Assembly: GCF_003408845.1 (NCBI RefSeq)
Contig: NZ_LRTV01000012.1
Span: 1-58,672 of the forward strand
DNA: 58,672 bases
Direction of reading: 5' to 3'
Source of the DNA: Gardnerella massiliensis
GTDB taxonomy: Bacteria; Actinomycetota; Actinomycetes; Actinomycetales; Bifidobacteriaceae
The position numbers and the translations under genes are program-made. The notes under the pieces were generated by a model, which saw nothing but the letters and a program-made list of their open reading frames with translations, was not told the origin of the DNA and ran no database searches. The number at the start of each line of letters is the position of its first letter. Position 1 is the first letter of the stretch. Below, one piece after another: positions 49,903 through 58,111 of this stretch.

Positions 49903-49963
49903 ATTGTTCTCCTAAATATATTAATTTTGCGCTTTCATCGCGCTGTATCATTTGCTATTAATA

Positions 49964-50009
49964 ATAGATTATTTCTATAAATGTTTATATACGTATAGTT
50001 ATTTTCTAT
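49964..50009 (-). promoter_or_regulatory. Two OxyR-type ATAG-N7-CTAT sites upstream of ahpC
   Basis: ATAG-N7-CTAT occurs at 49964-49978 and again at 49995-50009. The OxyR half-site rule is ATAG, seven bases, CTAT. The two centres are 31 bases apart, three helical turns. They lie 62-107 bases upstream of ahpC. The remainder of the ahpC-tRNA gap (49903-50159) is AT-rich with no gene. Confidence 0.65.
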
Positions 50010-50159
50010 ATTGCTTATACGAATTATCAATACTTAATAAAAAGAAATATATAGTACTTACTTTCGCACATCTAACCCAAAGTGTGCGCGCGACGACTTA
50101 TACGCAGACTTATAGAAACGTAAATTTTATATGTGGAATATGCAAGATTGCTATGTAAG

Positions 50160-50233
50160 TGGAGCGGATGACGGGAGTCGAACCCGCCTCTGAAGCTTGG
50201 GAAGCTTCCATTCTACCGATGAACTACATCCGC
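50160..50233 (-). tRNA. tRNA-Gly (anticodon CCC)
   Basis: 74 bases including an encoded CCA. Acceptor GCGGATG/CATCCGC, D-arm GTTCATCGGTAGAAT, anticodon stem GAAGC/GCTTC around TTCCCAA (CCC), T-arm GGCGGGTTCGACTCCCGTC. Confidence 0.96.
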
Positions 50234-50371
50234 AAAAATTGCAGCAACCATGTTGCGCAACAACCATTCAAGGTTACCATGCACCGTTTACTGCTTCAAC
50301 ACGCATCTACTATTACTAATCGCAAACAAAAACAGCAACGTTCGCAAATACCAATACGCAACCACGCAAAA

Positions 50372-51253
50372 TCAGCGAGCCATATCCATCAATTTCTCAA
50401 TGCGCTCCTGAACGGCCGCCCTCGAAGGACATAAATCAACAAGCACGGAATCGCCACTATTCCACGGACGAACAATCATCAACGAAGCAACCGCCTGCAG
50501 GCCAGCAGTAGCTTTCATCCCGTGCAATTGCACGCCGTATGCGATTTTATTCAGGGCAGACGCGAGCGCCGCTGGGTCACCTGTTACTTCACTTCCGTCT
50601 TTATCGGCATCTAATTCACGCGAGCCGGGAATTGTTGCGCTCATAATAACAGCAGCAATAGGAGCAAATAGCACATTCAAGCCTTTACCCACAAATTTGC
50701 AATATTTACGAAGGCCACGCTGGTACTTATTTCCCGTATAAACAAGGAAGGAACCAACGTACGTTAGCACGGTTGCTGTAGCTGTAGCGAGAGAAGACGC
50801 AAGAATATCGTGATTATAAATGTGCATAAGTTCATGGCTTATTACTCCACGAAGCTCACGTTCGTTAAGAATATTAAGCAATCCGCGCGTGCAGCAAATA
50901 GTAGCGTGCCGTTCGTTTCGCCCAGTAGCGAAAGCGTTAGGACTTTCGCAAGGAGCTACCATCACGCGAGGCATGGATTTACCGATACGTGCAGAAAGTT
51001 CTCGCACAATACCGTACAGCACTGGTTCTTCATCCTCAGTAACTTCGCACGCACCCATAGCAGCGATGGCGAGCTTGCTGGAGCACCAGTAAGCGGTAGC
51101 ACTTACCACAAGCCCCAGCAAAATAAACCACAACAATGAGTCCATGTGGGCGCCGGTAAGCAGCCAGCATAACGTAAGAAAAAGCCACACAACGCCAAAA
51201 AACAGCGCGGCTTTCAAACTGTTATAGTGGTATGCTCTTACGCCCTTAAACAT
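50372..51253 (-). CDS. htpX: M48-family membrane zinc metalloprotease HtpX
   Basis: Membrane-bound protease that degrades damaged membrane proteins. Two N-terminal membrane helices (about 14-34 and 39-56), zinc motif HELMH (140-144) followed by further hydrophobic segments, and a downstream GSRELDADKDG segment giving the third ligand Glu. 293 aa. The upstream region has no good ribosome-binding site. Confidence 0.93.
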   Translation of the reverse strand: MFKGVRAYHYNSLKAALFFGVVWLFLTLCWLLTGAHMDSLLWFILLGLVVSATAYWCSSKLAIAAMGACEVTEDEEPVLYGIVRELSARIGKSMPRVMVAPCESPNAFATGRNERHATICCTRGLLNILNERELRGVISHELMHIYNHDILASSLATATATVLTYVGSFLVYTGNKYQRGLRKYCKFVGKGLNVLFAPIAAVIMSATIPGSRELDADKDGSEVTGDPAALASALNKIAYGVQLHGMKATAGLQAVASLMIVRPWNSGDSVLVDLCPSRAAVQERIEKLMDMAR

Positions 51254-51367
51254 GGGAGTCAGTCTAATAAAAAGAACTTAAATTTTTCTGAATGTACACT
51301 GCGTATTTACTCACTACTATCTAAACGCCACAACGCCAAAACGCCGCAACGTCAAAACGCCAGCGCA

Positions 51368-52837
51368 CTACTCGCCCAAAGCAATAGACACAAGTTCCGC
51401 AGCAGACACTACTTTCTTGCGAGTGCGCTGTTCTTTAGCGCCAAGTTCTCGCTCATACTCGTCAACCCGCTTCCACCCTGCGTAATCAATAGCCTGCACG
51501 CCGCGAGATTCCAGCAGCCTATCAATAGACTGCGCATCGCGATCTTGCGCATCCAAACCAGACGTCGATAAATCTTCAAGCATATTATTCACAATGAGCA
51601 ATGCATCAGATTTTGTAGAACCGATCAAGCCGACTGGCCCGCGCTTAGCCCAACCAGTAGCGTACAGTCGTTTGCGCACCTCACCATTTTCCGCAGAAGT
51701 TACGATTCTACCGTCATTATTCGCGAGCAACGTGCGCTTTTCGTCGTAAGCAATACCGGCAACTTCGGCAGGATGGTAGCCGATAGCGTGATATACTGCT
51801 TGCACATTGTAGTTTTCAAATTCGCCAGTGTGCGTCATTGTGCCGTCTGCACTTGTGACAGTTCGTTCAACGCGAATTGCTTTTACGCACCCATCTTCGC
51901 CAAGAATTTCAACCGGAGCCGAGTTGAAATGAATAACGTAACGCCGATTTGCAGGATTTCCTTCAAAATCAACGTTTCCGCCATCTTCCATGTCTTCTGC
52001 CATGTCGCGTATAGCAAATAATTCTTCCACCATTTGGCGCGTGAGCTTATCGTTACCCGCGACTTCTATCGTTTCGTCGTCAAGTTCAAAATCGTCTTCG
52101 TTAATAACGATTTGCACTCCCGGCAACTTTTCCATTTCGCGCAATTCTTGCACGGAGAATTTGGCTTGTGCCACGCCTCTGCGAATAAACAGATGCAAAG
52201 TTTGTATACGATTTTGCTGCAATCCTTCGTACACGTCGTCCGGAATATCCGTATGATCGCGCAAATAGTCCGGATCTCGCAAAAGCTCGCGTGCAACATC
52301 CATAGCCACGTTTCCGCCGCCGATAACAGCTACTTCCTGAGCGTTAAGCGGCCATGTGCGCTTGCTCGTTGGGTAGCCGTCGTACCATTCTACGAATTTC
52401 GCAGCTCCGTACACGCCATCTAAATCGGCGCCTGGCACGCCTCGAAGCGGCCTGTCTTCTACGGCACCCGTAGCGAACAACACTGCGTCGTAACGTTGCA
52501 GCAAGTCTTCTAAAGTAATATCTCTGCCAAATTCCACGTTCGCATAAAGGTGAATATCTGGATTATCAAGCGTTTTTTCGAGAGCGTCGGCAATAAATTT
52601 AATACTTGGATGATCCGGAGCCACTCCGTAACGCACTAAGCCAAAAGGCACAGGCAATTTTTCAAAAAGATCGATGCGAGCACGCGTGCCAAGCCCTAAT
52701 TCTTCTCCGCGTTTAGCGAGCTGGCGCAAGAAAATATCGGAAGAATACACTCCGGCAGGACCAGCCCCGACTACAGCAATGCGCAGTTCGGACGTTTCCC
52801 GTGAAACATTTTCATTTATAGCAATATTATTTTCCAT
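51368..52837 (-). CDS. fprA: Ferredoxin/ferredoxin-NADP reductase, FprA type
   Basis: FAD enzyme of the adrenodoxin-reductase family found in actinobacteria, transferring electrons between NADPH and ferredoxin. FAD motif VVGAGPAG near the N-terminus, NADP motif VIGGGNVAMD, FATGA, and the C-terminal GWAKRGPVGLIGSTKSDA segment conserved in FprA. I choose ATG 52837 (MENNIAINENVSRE), which has GGGGAT upstream; an earlier ATG at 52891 is less likely. 489 aa. The gap 52838-53088 to the next gene shows nothing recognisable. Confidence 0.92.
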   Translation of the reverse strand: MENNIAINENVSRETSELRIAVVGAGPAGVYSSDIFLRQLAKRGEELGLGTRARIDLFEKLPVPFGLVRYGVAPDHPSIKFIADALEKTLDNPDIHLYANVEFGRDITLEDLLQRYDAVLFATGAVEDRPLRGVPGADLDGVYGAAKFVEWYDGYPTSKRTWPLNAQEVAVIGGGNVAMDVARELLRDPDYLRDHTDIPDDVYEGLQQNRIQTLHLFIRRGVAQAKFSVQELREMEKLPGVQIVINEDDFELDDETIEVAGNDKLTRQMVEELFAIRDMAEDMEDGGNVDFEGNPANRRYVIHFNSAPVEILGEDGCVKAIRVERTVTSADGTMTHTGEFENYNVQAVYHAIGYHPAEVAGIAYDEKRTLLANNDGRIVTSAENGEVRKRLYATGWAKRGPVGLIGSTKSDALLIVNNMLEDLSTSGLDAQDRDAQSIDRLLESRGVQAIDYAGWKRVDEYERELGAKEQRTRKKVVSAAELVSIALGE

Positions 52838-53088
52838 TATTATCCCCATATTGAGCTGTATCATGCGGCAGTTTCGCCGCGTTCGCGCCATTTTGCGCGG
52901 CCTACAAGCATAGGTTGCCTTCGTATATTTAAACTTCCAAGCTCTGCTAATTACGTAATACTTAAAACTAATTACGCAACATGCTTAAAACTTACTCTCA
53001 ACGCATTTTGCAGCACTCGCTATCGCAAAAGGCATCCGCGTATGCTTTCATATTTAGAGTAGCGCACCGCTAAGTCTTACAACATGCT

Positions 53089-55326
53089 TTAGTGAGTAAT
53101 ATTACGCGAGCGCAACGCAGTTAACGCCCACATAATTGATACAACGTCAATAATTTCCTGCATCATGGCGCCAAGAACCGTTGGTATAAAACCAAAAGCT
53201 GCAAAAATCATGCTGACAACAGCCAAGCCTATTCCAAGCAAAACCGACTGTATCATCACTCGTTTGGTATGTTTCGCAACGCTTACGGCGTTAGCAACCG
53301 ACGCAATATCATTGTTCATAATAACAACTTGCGCACACTCCGATGCCGCTGTATCAGTGCCGTCCGTTACCGCCACGCCAATATCGGCTGCCGCAAGCAC
53401 TGGAGCGTCATTTACACCGTCGCCAACCATCATGGTTACGGTTGAATTTTTCCCGTTCTTAGCAGCGTCAAGATTGTGCTTTTTTACGTGTGCTAATTTA
53501 TCTTGCGGAAGCAAATTCGCGTGTATTGTGTCAATGCCGACGCTTTTACCAATGGTTGTTGCAGCTTGCAAACCGTCGCCGGTGAGCATTGCTACCGATT
53601 GCACACCTAACGCACGCAGTGAAGCAATAGTTGCTTTTGTGTTATTTCGCGGCACGTCTTTTAGCACAATACGACCAACTAGCACGCCGTCAAAAGAAAC
53701 GTAGGTTGCCATTTCGTCTGCGGCAAGAGCTTTGCCCACAGTTTCCACAGTTTCTACAGTCCCTACAGTTTGATCCGCATCTTTTTCCGTTACGTATTTT
53801 CGCCTACCTACACGCACTAAAATGCCGTCTACAACGCCTTGAATACCCTGACCTGCAGTTTCTTTAACACTGTGCACTACAGGGTATTCTCGTACGCTAG
53901 GAAGTTGCGGAGTTGACGATGGGTGCGTGCGTTCCCACAGCTTTGCTCCCGCTTTCGCGATGCCGCCGGCGAGAATGTGCTGCGAATAGGTTTCGAGCAC
54001 GCCTGCGAGCATTACAATTCGGTCAGCATCCTGCGTAGTGTCGGTTACGTCTACGTTTACCACTTGCGGCTGTTTTACAGTTAGCGTGCCGGTTTTGTCG
54101 AAGAAGACGTCAGTTACGCGGCTTAATTGCTCGAGTACGTCTTGACTTTTAACCACAATTCCAAGTTTTGCTAAACGCCCGGTACCAGCCATGCAAGCGA
54201 CCGGAACTGCAATAAGTAGCGGGCAAGGAGTTGCCAAAACTAGCACTTGCGCAAATCGCAATGCGTCGCCAGAAAAACCCCAAGCAAAGCCGGCGATTGC
54301 AAACGAAATTATTGTAAACGGTACAGATAGCATATCTGCAAAACGCACGACAGCTGCGCGTGACGACCTAGCAGATTCGACTAGTTGCATAATTTTTTGG
54401 TATTGCGAGTGTTCCGATAGCTTGGTTACGCGCATAATAAGCACAACGCCGCCGTTTACGCAGCCAGAAAGCACTGACGCCCCTGCAAATACTTCTCGCG
54501 GCACGGATTCGCCGTTAATAGCGCTTGTGTCTAGGGTTGCGGAACCGCTGAGTAGTTCGCCGTCAACCGGCACAGTTTCGCCGGGAAGCACGACGATAAC
54601 GTTACCAATTTTTAGTTCATTAACTGGCACTGTTGTGTAGCGCTGCAATTTTGCGACGGTTTCGCCCGATTCGGTTGATTGTAAGAATGGGCAACAATTG
54701 CGGATATGTTTCTGCTGGCACGCATCCACTTTTTTGAATTCAGCGTGCTGGCACAATGCGCACGTGCTTGGGTCGCAGTGGTTGCCGCTCATACACGGTG
54801 GCACGTACGTTTCATTGTTTTCTTGATTGCGTTGCATTTCGTGCTCAATGCCTGGCAAAGTCATAAGATGAGCAGTTTTTGGAGCTGCGCTTACTAAAAG
54901 AGACAGATTGCGTTGGGCTTTAATATGCGCAAAATCTTCTATAGCGGATCCGGTCCAAACCATTACCACGATGAGATAGCTCGCCCAAAATTCTCCCATT
55001 GACAAAGTGGCTAGTAGCGCAACAAAAGCTAGCAAATCAATACCCAAAGTGCCGTCGCGCAAATCTTTAATCATGTTGTGTAAAGAAGTAAGGCTGGTAT
55101 ATAAAACGAGAATAGCGATAATAGTTTTGCCAATACTAAGACTTATTGAAATATCGAAATCAAGATTTAAGAAATCAAAAATTCGTTGCGAAAGATTAGA
55201 AATTTTCTCATTAAAAGTAGCTAATATTGGCAAATTGCATGAGTACAAAGCCGCAATAAACGGAAAAGCAAGAATTACGACTGTTAATTGAGGTACACGA
55301 CGGCAATATGCTAAAAGTTTACGCAT
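53089..55326 (-). CDS. P1B-type heavy-metal ATPase with Cys-rich insertion
   Basis: Metal-exporting P-type ATPase of 745 aa. Membrane metal-site motif TPCPL (366-370), phosphorylation site DKTGT (Asp410), actuator NGESVP, and GDGVNDAPVLAAADIG hinge. It lacks an N-terminal HMA metal-binding domain. Between the membrane helix ending near 130 and the actuator domain is an extra segment (about 165-220) with seven Cys, including CALC and CC, and several His: a probable metal-sensing or metal-binding insert. The usual HP locus (SxHP) reads SQHILA (His450). TPC in place of CPC places it outside the classical Cu and Zn/Cd groups. A palindromic site lies upstream at 55520-55536. Confidence 0.9.
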   Translation of the reverse strand: MRKLLAYCRRVPQLTVVILAFPFIAALYSCNLPILATFNEKISNLSQRIFDFLNLDFDISISLSIGKTIIAILVLYTSLTSLHNMIKDLRDGTLGIDLLAFVALLATLSMGEFWASYLIVVMVWTGSAIEDFAHIKAQRNLSLLVSAAPKTAHLMTLPGIEHEMQRNQENNETYVPPCMSGNHCDPSTCALCQHAEFKKVDACQQKHIRNCCPFLQSTESGETVAKLQRYTTVPVNELKIGNVIVVLPGETVPVDGELLSGSATLDTSAINGESVPREVFAGASVLSGCVNGGVVLIMRVTKLSEHSQYQKIMQLVESARSSRAAVVRFADMLSVPFTIISFAIAGFAWGFSGDALRFAQVLVLATPCPLLIAVPVACMAGTGRLAKLGIVVKSQDVLEQLSRVTDVFFDKTGTLTVKQPQVVNVDVTDTTQDADRIVMLAGVLETYSQHILAGGIAKAGAKLWERTHPSSTPQLPSVREYPVVHSVKETAGQGIQGVVDGILVRVGRRKYVTEKDADQTVGTVETVETVGKALAADEMATYVSFDGVLVGRIVLKDVPRNNTKATIASLRALGVQSVAMLTGDGLQAATTIGKSVGIDTIHANLLPQDKLAHVKKHNLDAAKNGKNSTVTMMVGDGVNDAPVLAAADIGVAVTDGTDTAASECAQVVIMNNDIASVANAVSVAKHTKRVMIQSVLLGIGLAVVSMIFAAFGFIPTVLGAMMQEIIDVVSIMWALTALRSRNITH

Positions 55327-55786
55327 ATACTTTCCTTACGCTGATCAGGTTAACCGCTTAAGACGCTTAACACACGATTTCACGCCTTGTTAACCCATTG
55401 AGCGCAACTTAAATAGCGCACTCAATACACGGCGTAAAGATTTATATTTAATTTATATTTGTATTTATTTGTATTTATTTATGTTTATTTATGTTTAGTA
55501 ATCATACCAATAGGCCTTGATGAGAAACATTCTCATGTAAATATTACGCTTCCAAAAAAGCACCATAATGAGTTCCAATAAAAAATCGCAATAAAACTCT
55601 ACCTAAACTCATCATTTGTCGATACACAAATTCGCCAACAAATTATAATTTTATATAGTAAGTTGAGCGTTAAAGAAATTCAAAAGTATCGTTATGAATA
55701 AGTATATAATCACTAAGATTCAGAAATTGTTTTTCGTTTAATAACATTACTATTAACAATAGTGATAAGTTTTATAATGTCTGTTT
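55327..55786. promoter_or_regulatory. AT-rich region upstream of the metal ATPase
   Basis: A 460-base gap. Low-complexity TTTATTTGTATTTATTTATG repeats fill 55441-55500. A 17-bp inverted repeat at 55520-55536 is the only clear regulatory element. I see no gene in 55540-55786. Confidence 0.5.
55520..55536. promoter_or_regulatory. Candidate metal-regulator operator (Fur/Zur-like palindrome)
   Basis: ATGAGAA-ACA-TTCTCAT, a perfect 7-3-7 inverted repeat about 195 bases upstream of the P1B ATPase. Its TGAnAA...TTnTCA outline resembles Fur/Zur-family boxes. No matching regulator is in the window. Confidence 0.5.
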
Positions 55787-55846
55787 TAAAATTTAGGTTA
55801 TAGGCCAATTTATTTGCCATAAATTCGGCCTATAACCCTAAAATTT
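55787..55846 (-). terminator. Long hairpin terminator after the small membrane protein
   Basis: AAATTTAGGTTATAGGCC and GGCCTATAACCCTAAAATTT pair with a single bulge, giving a stem of about 18 bp. It begins at the stop codon of the small membrane protein gene. Confidence 0.75.
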
Positions 55847-56048
55847 ACTGTTTTTTAGTGAGAAGATTTCTTACGATTTTGAAAAGCATAAATAATAGAC
55901 GTAATGTGATATATGTTGCTACGAATGTTGCAAGCCAAATCATAATATTTTGAATATTCCAACCTTGACCTTTAACGAATGAAGCTACTAATAAAGAAAC
56001 TACGCCAGCAGAAATATCAGCAATATTTTGTTTTATCTTATAAATCAT
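55845..56048 (-). CDS. Small two-helix membrane protein, unknown function
   Basis: 67 aa from ATG 56048 (MIYKIKQNIADIS), chosen because AAAGGTG lies seven bases upstream; a longer reading to 56093 is possible. Two hydrophobic segments (about 13-24 and 30-51) are followed by a basic C-terminus ending KKQ. I do not recognise a family. Holin-like, toxin-like or bacteriocin-like roles are conceivable, but nothing decides. It lies next to a rearranged locus. Confidence 0.5.
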   Translation of the reverse strand: MIYKIKQNIADISAGVVSLLVASFVKGQGWNIQNIMIWLATFVATYITLRLLFMLFKIVRNLLTKKQ

Positions 56049-56204
56049 TTCTACACCTTTCCAGCTAATTTGAGAGCCTGTTGCACTGCCCAAATTAGTG
56101 CACGTGAGACTACATTTTGTTACAGCAGAATATATACCGTAATCTCTGCAAAGAGATTCAACTATTTAAGCATTTTCATATTTTTTTTGCAACACTGACA
56201 AATA

Positions 56205-56272
56205 TCAGGGTGTCACCCTAATTTTATTAGGGTAATCAGTAAAAAATTGGGTTATTCCCCAAAAATTGGATG
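56205..56272. other. Cluster of small palindromes
   Basis: AGGGTG-T-CACCCT (56207-56219) is followed by ACCCTAAT-TTT-ATTAGGGT (56215-56233), sharing a strand, so two mutually exclusive hairpins can form. A TTGGG/CCCAA pair and two AAAAATTGG repeats follow (56240-56270). Function unknown. Confidence 0.55.
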
Positions 56273-56298
56273 GGCAAGCGGCAAGAAAGAAATTAATA

Positions 56299-56443
56299 AA
56301 CAAAAAAAGCCTCCGGTTTCACGAACGCCCCTAGTAGCGTCCACAAAACCGGAAGCAACACACTCAACAAGCCGTATAAAACTACTACCACACTAGACTG
56401 CGAAGAAAAGAAAATTTGGCAAAACAGTCCAGCACGCAACAGC
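56299..56443. repeat. Direct duplication, copy A (about 145 bp)
   Basis: Nearly identical to 58291-58433, about 2 kb away. It includes a complete terminator (minus strand) and the 3' end of a surface-protein reading frame. Differences are a few substitutions and single-base indels. Confidence 0.9.
56302..56356 (-). terminator. Terminator within copy A
   Basis: On the minus strand GCTTCCGGTTT pairs with AAACCGGAGGC, with an inner GGACGC/GCGTTC stem, then seven T. Confidence 0.85.
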
Positions 56444-56750
56444 GTGAGCAGCATTAAAGGCGCCAACCTTATCTTTAGCAGCAAAAACAACGGCGGTAGC
56501 AGCAGCAAAGGTCGTTTCAGTCAAATCTGCAGGAGCAGCAGTGGACCTTCAGCGTCTTTCTTAGTCTTGTTCAACTTAGCGAGAGCAGCGGTGAAAGCAT
56601 CGTTAGCATTATCGGAAGCAGTCTGGGCTGCATCATGCTTAGCCTGCTTTGCTTCCTCATCGGTTACAGCCTGCTTAGCAGCAGTAACATCATCTTCAGC
56701 AGCTTCAAGGTCACGAGCTGGCACGACTGCTTCATCTTGATGTCAAGTGT
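56393..56750 (-). pseudogene. Frameshifted remnant of an Ala-rich coiled-coil surface protein
   Basis: Reading the minus strand gives pieces of one Ala/Lys/Glu-rich helical protein in three frames: ESGYTLDIKMKQ (about 56715-56750), then DLEAAEDDVTAAKQAVTDEEAKQA and onward (56545-56724), then TAAPADLTETTFAAATAVVF continuing to AAKDKVGAFNAAHAVACW (about 56425-56540), ending at a TAG near 56393. At least two frame changes separate them. The composition matches the stalk of cell-wall proteins such as the LPNTG protein at the window end. It is a broken copy or a recombined 3' fragment. Confidence 0.65.
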
Positions 56751-56783
56751 GTAGCCAGATTCGTGCTCGCTCGCTGGAATTGG

Positions 56784-57041
56784 TCAAAGCGTGTTTTTGC
56801 TCGGAAACACACCGATTTTTGCCCTTATACGTTCTCGGAAAAGTTCAAAGGACATGTTCCTACCTGTAATATGCAAATCCGTAGATTTGACGTTCGTTTC
56901 AAGACTCGCTCTGAGGAAATAAGTCCGAAATCCCATCGTCTCGACATACCTATTTGTGAAACCAAAACTATACATTGAATGTCCGTTTTCCTCTATTCGA
57001 TATATGGTTTCTGTCTCCAATGGTCGCTTTTTAATCTTCAA
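56784..57041 (-). CDS. Uncertain ORF downstream of the truncated regulator
   Basis: An 85-codon frame with a TTG start overlapping the end of the AlbA_2-like gene by 11 bases. The peptide (ETIYRIEENGHSMYSFGFTNRYVET in its first part) matches nothing I recognise. It may be non-coding DNA that came with the regulator from its donor. Confidence 0.2.
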   Translation of the reverse strand: MKIKKRPLETETIYRIEENGHSMYSFGFTNRYVETMGFRTYFLRASLETNVKSTDLHITGRNMSFELFRERIRAKIGVFPSKNTL

Positions 57042-57870
57042 TGTTCACTTTTTTATATTTCTGGTTCCTGCTGTTTGGCTTATCTGGTATCGTCATTTCT
57101 ATTTTTCCTGCACTAAGCAAAGGAACAAGATACCTTTCTCTGAAATTCTTGCTATCCGTAAGGCCAAGGTAATCCATCATCTCACGCTTACTTCGCGGTG
57201 TACTGCAAAAATCAATTAATCTCAATAACCTTTGTTCCAGATCTTGGGGCGTGACTTGATGGGTATCTTGAGGTGCGACTTGTGGGGTACCTTGGGTAGT
57301 CGGCCCGACCTTGACAGTTGCCGCCTCGGAAAGGGGAATCACTGTCGTAAAAACATCTGCCTCTGTAAAGACAGGCTCTCCACCAGAATACATCTTCGTG
57401 TATTTATAGCTGTTGCGCATGCCGCTTCCAAGCTCATCAGCAAGTCCGATTTCTCGGAACACTTTTGCTATCGGCGGATTCTTTGCAAATGGCTTGAATG
57501 TTTTCAGATTCAAGTTTCCGTGCCCATGCGCAAGGTTCGCATTCTCTGTTGTAATCTTATCCCGTTCAATGACAAGCTTCGGTACATATCCACTGGAAAA
57601 ATCACGGTGCATGAGCAGGTTGGAAATAATCTCACGCAGGATTTTATCTCTGGCGCTTATCCGCTGGACACCATCCAATGTAAAAACATCATTCAGATGC
57701 TTCTTTCCAAATTCCATCAGACGATCATAACTTTCAATCAGGTTTGTGATCACCACATCCCTGTCATCATAACGATCAACATTGAACACTCTGAAAATAG
57801 CGTCTGTCTTATGCTGAGGTAACACGGACATGATACGGTTATCCGTACCAAAGAGCAAGATTGCCGCAAG
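57031..57870 (-). pseudogene. N-terminally truncated AlbA_2/RecG-like ATP-binding regulator
   Basis: Encodes the HATPase_c_4 part of the family often annotated as 'ATP-binding protein / putative transcriptional regulator'. Visible parts: LLFGTDNRIMSVLPQ, IESYDRLMEFGKKHL, DKILREIISNLLMHRDFS, GLADELGSGMRN, then a linker with TPQVAPQDTHQVTPQ-type repeats and a C-terminal winged helix (KREMMDYLGLTDSKNFRERYLVPLL). The N-terminal AlbA_2/Schlafen-type domain is missing: the reading frame runs at about 57865 into a P1B-ATPase fragment. Codon use and repeats look Firmicutes-like, suggesting transfer. Probably inactive. Confidence 0.8.
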
Positions 57871-57985
57871 CAAAGCCGGCGATTGCAAACGAAATTATTG
57901 CAAACGGCACAGATAGCATATCCGCAAAACGCACAACAGCCGCGCGTGATGACATGCCTGAGCGCAGCATTGCGCGCGCGATTTT
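57862..57985 (-). pseudogene. Fragment of a second P1B metal ATPase
   Basis: About 41 codons on the minus strand read KIARAMLRSGMSSRAAVV then RFADMLSVPFAIISFAIAGF, aligning with residues 311-348 of the intact P1B ATPase at 53089-55326 (KIMQLVESARSSRAAVV...). The last 90 bases are nearly identical at DNA level to 54280-54370; the upstream part differs, so it comes from a paralogue or a diverged copy. Both ends are cut. Confidence 0.85.
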
Positions 57986-58057
57986 TCCTTTACGTGACTG
58001 TAAAGTTTTTGTCGTTTTTTGGCTTAATTTCGATTTTTCCTTTACGTGACTGTAAAG
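57979..58057. repeat. Two direct copies of a 27-bp hairpin element
   Basis: CGATTTTTCCTTTACGTGAC plus TGTAAAG occurs at 57979-58005 and 58031-58057, a 52-base period. Each holds CTTTAC/GTAAAG; in the second copy the stem extends to 10 bp (TTTCCTTTAC/GTAAAGGAAA). Confidence 0.85.
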
Positions 58058-58087
58058 GAAATGTCGGTTTAGTGATTTGGAACATTT

Positions 58088-58107
58088 GCCGGAGTTTTTT
58101 CTCCGGC
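58088..58107. other. Perfect hairpin GCCGGAG-T6-CTCCGGC
   Basis: A 7-bp GC-rich stem with a six-T loop, between the two hairpin repeat arrays. It may act as a transcription pause or stop. Confidence 0.6.
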
Positions 58108-58111
58108 GTTT

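Noticed and set aside
56293..56508. 71-codon hydrophobic frame
   Set aside because: It crosses the terminator in copy A and reads the surface-protein remnant out of frame.
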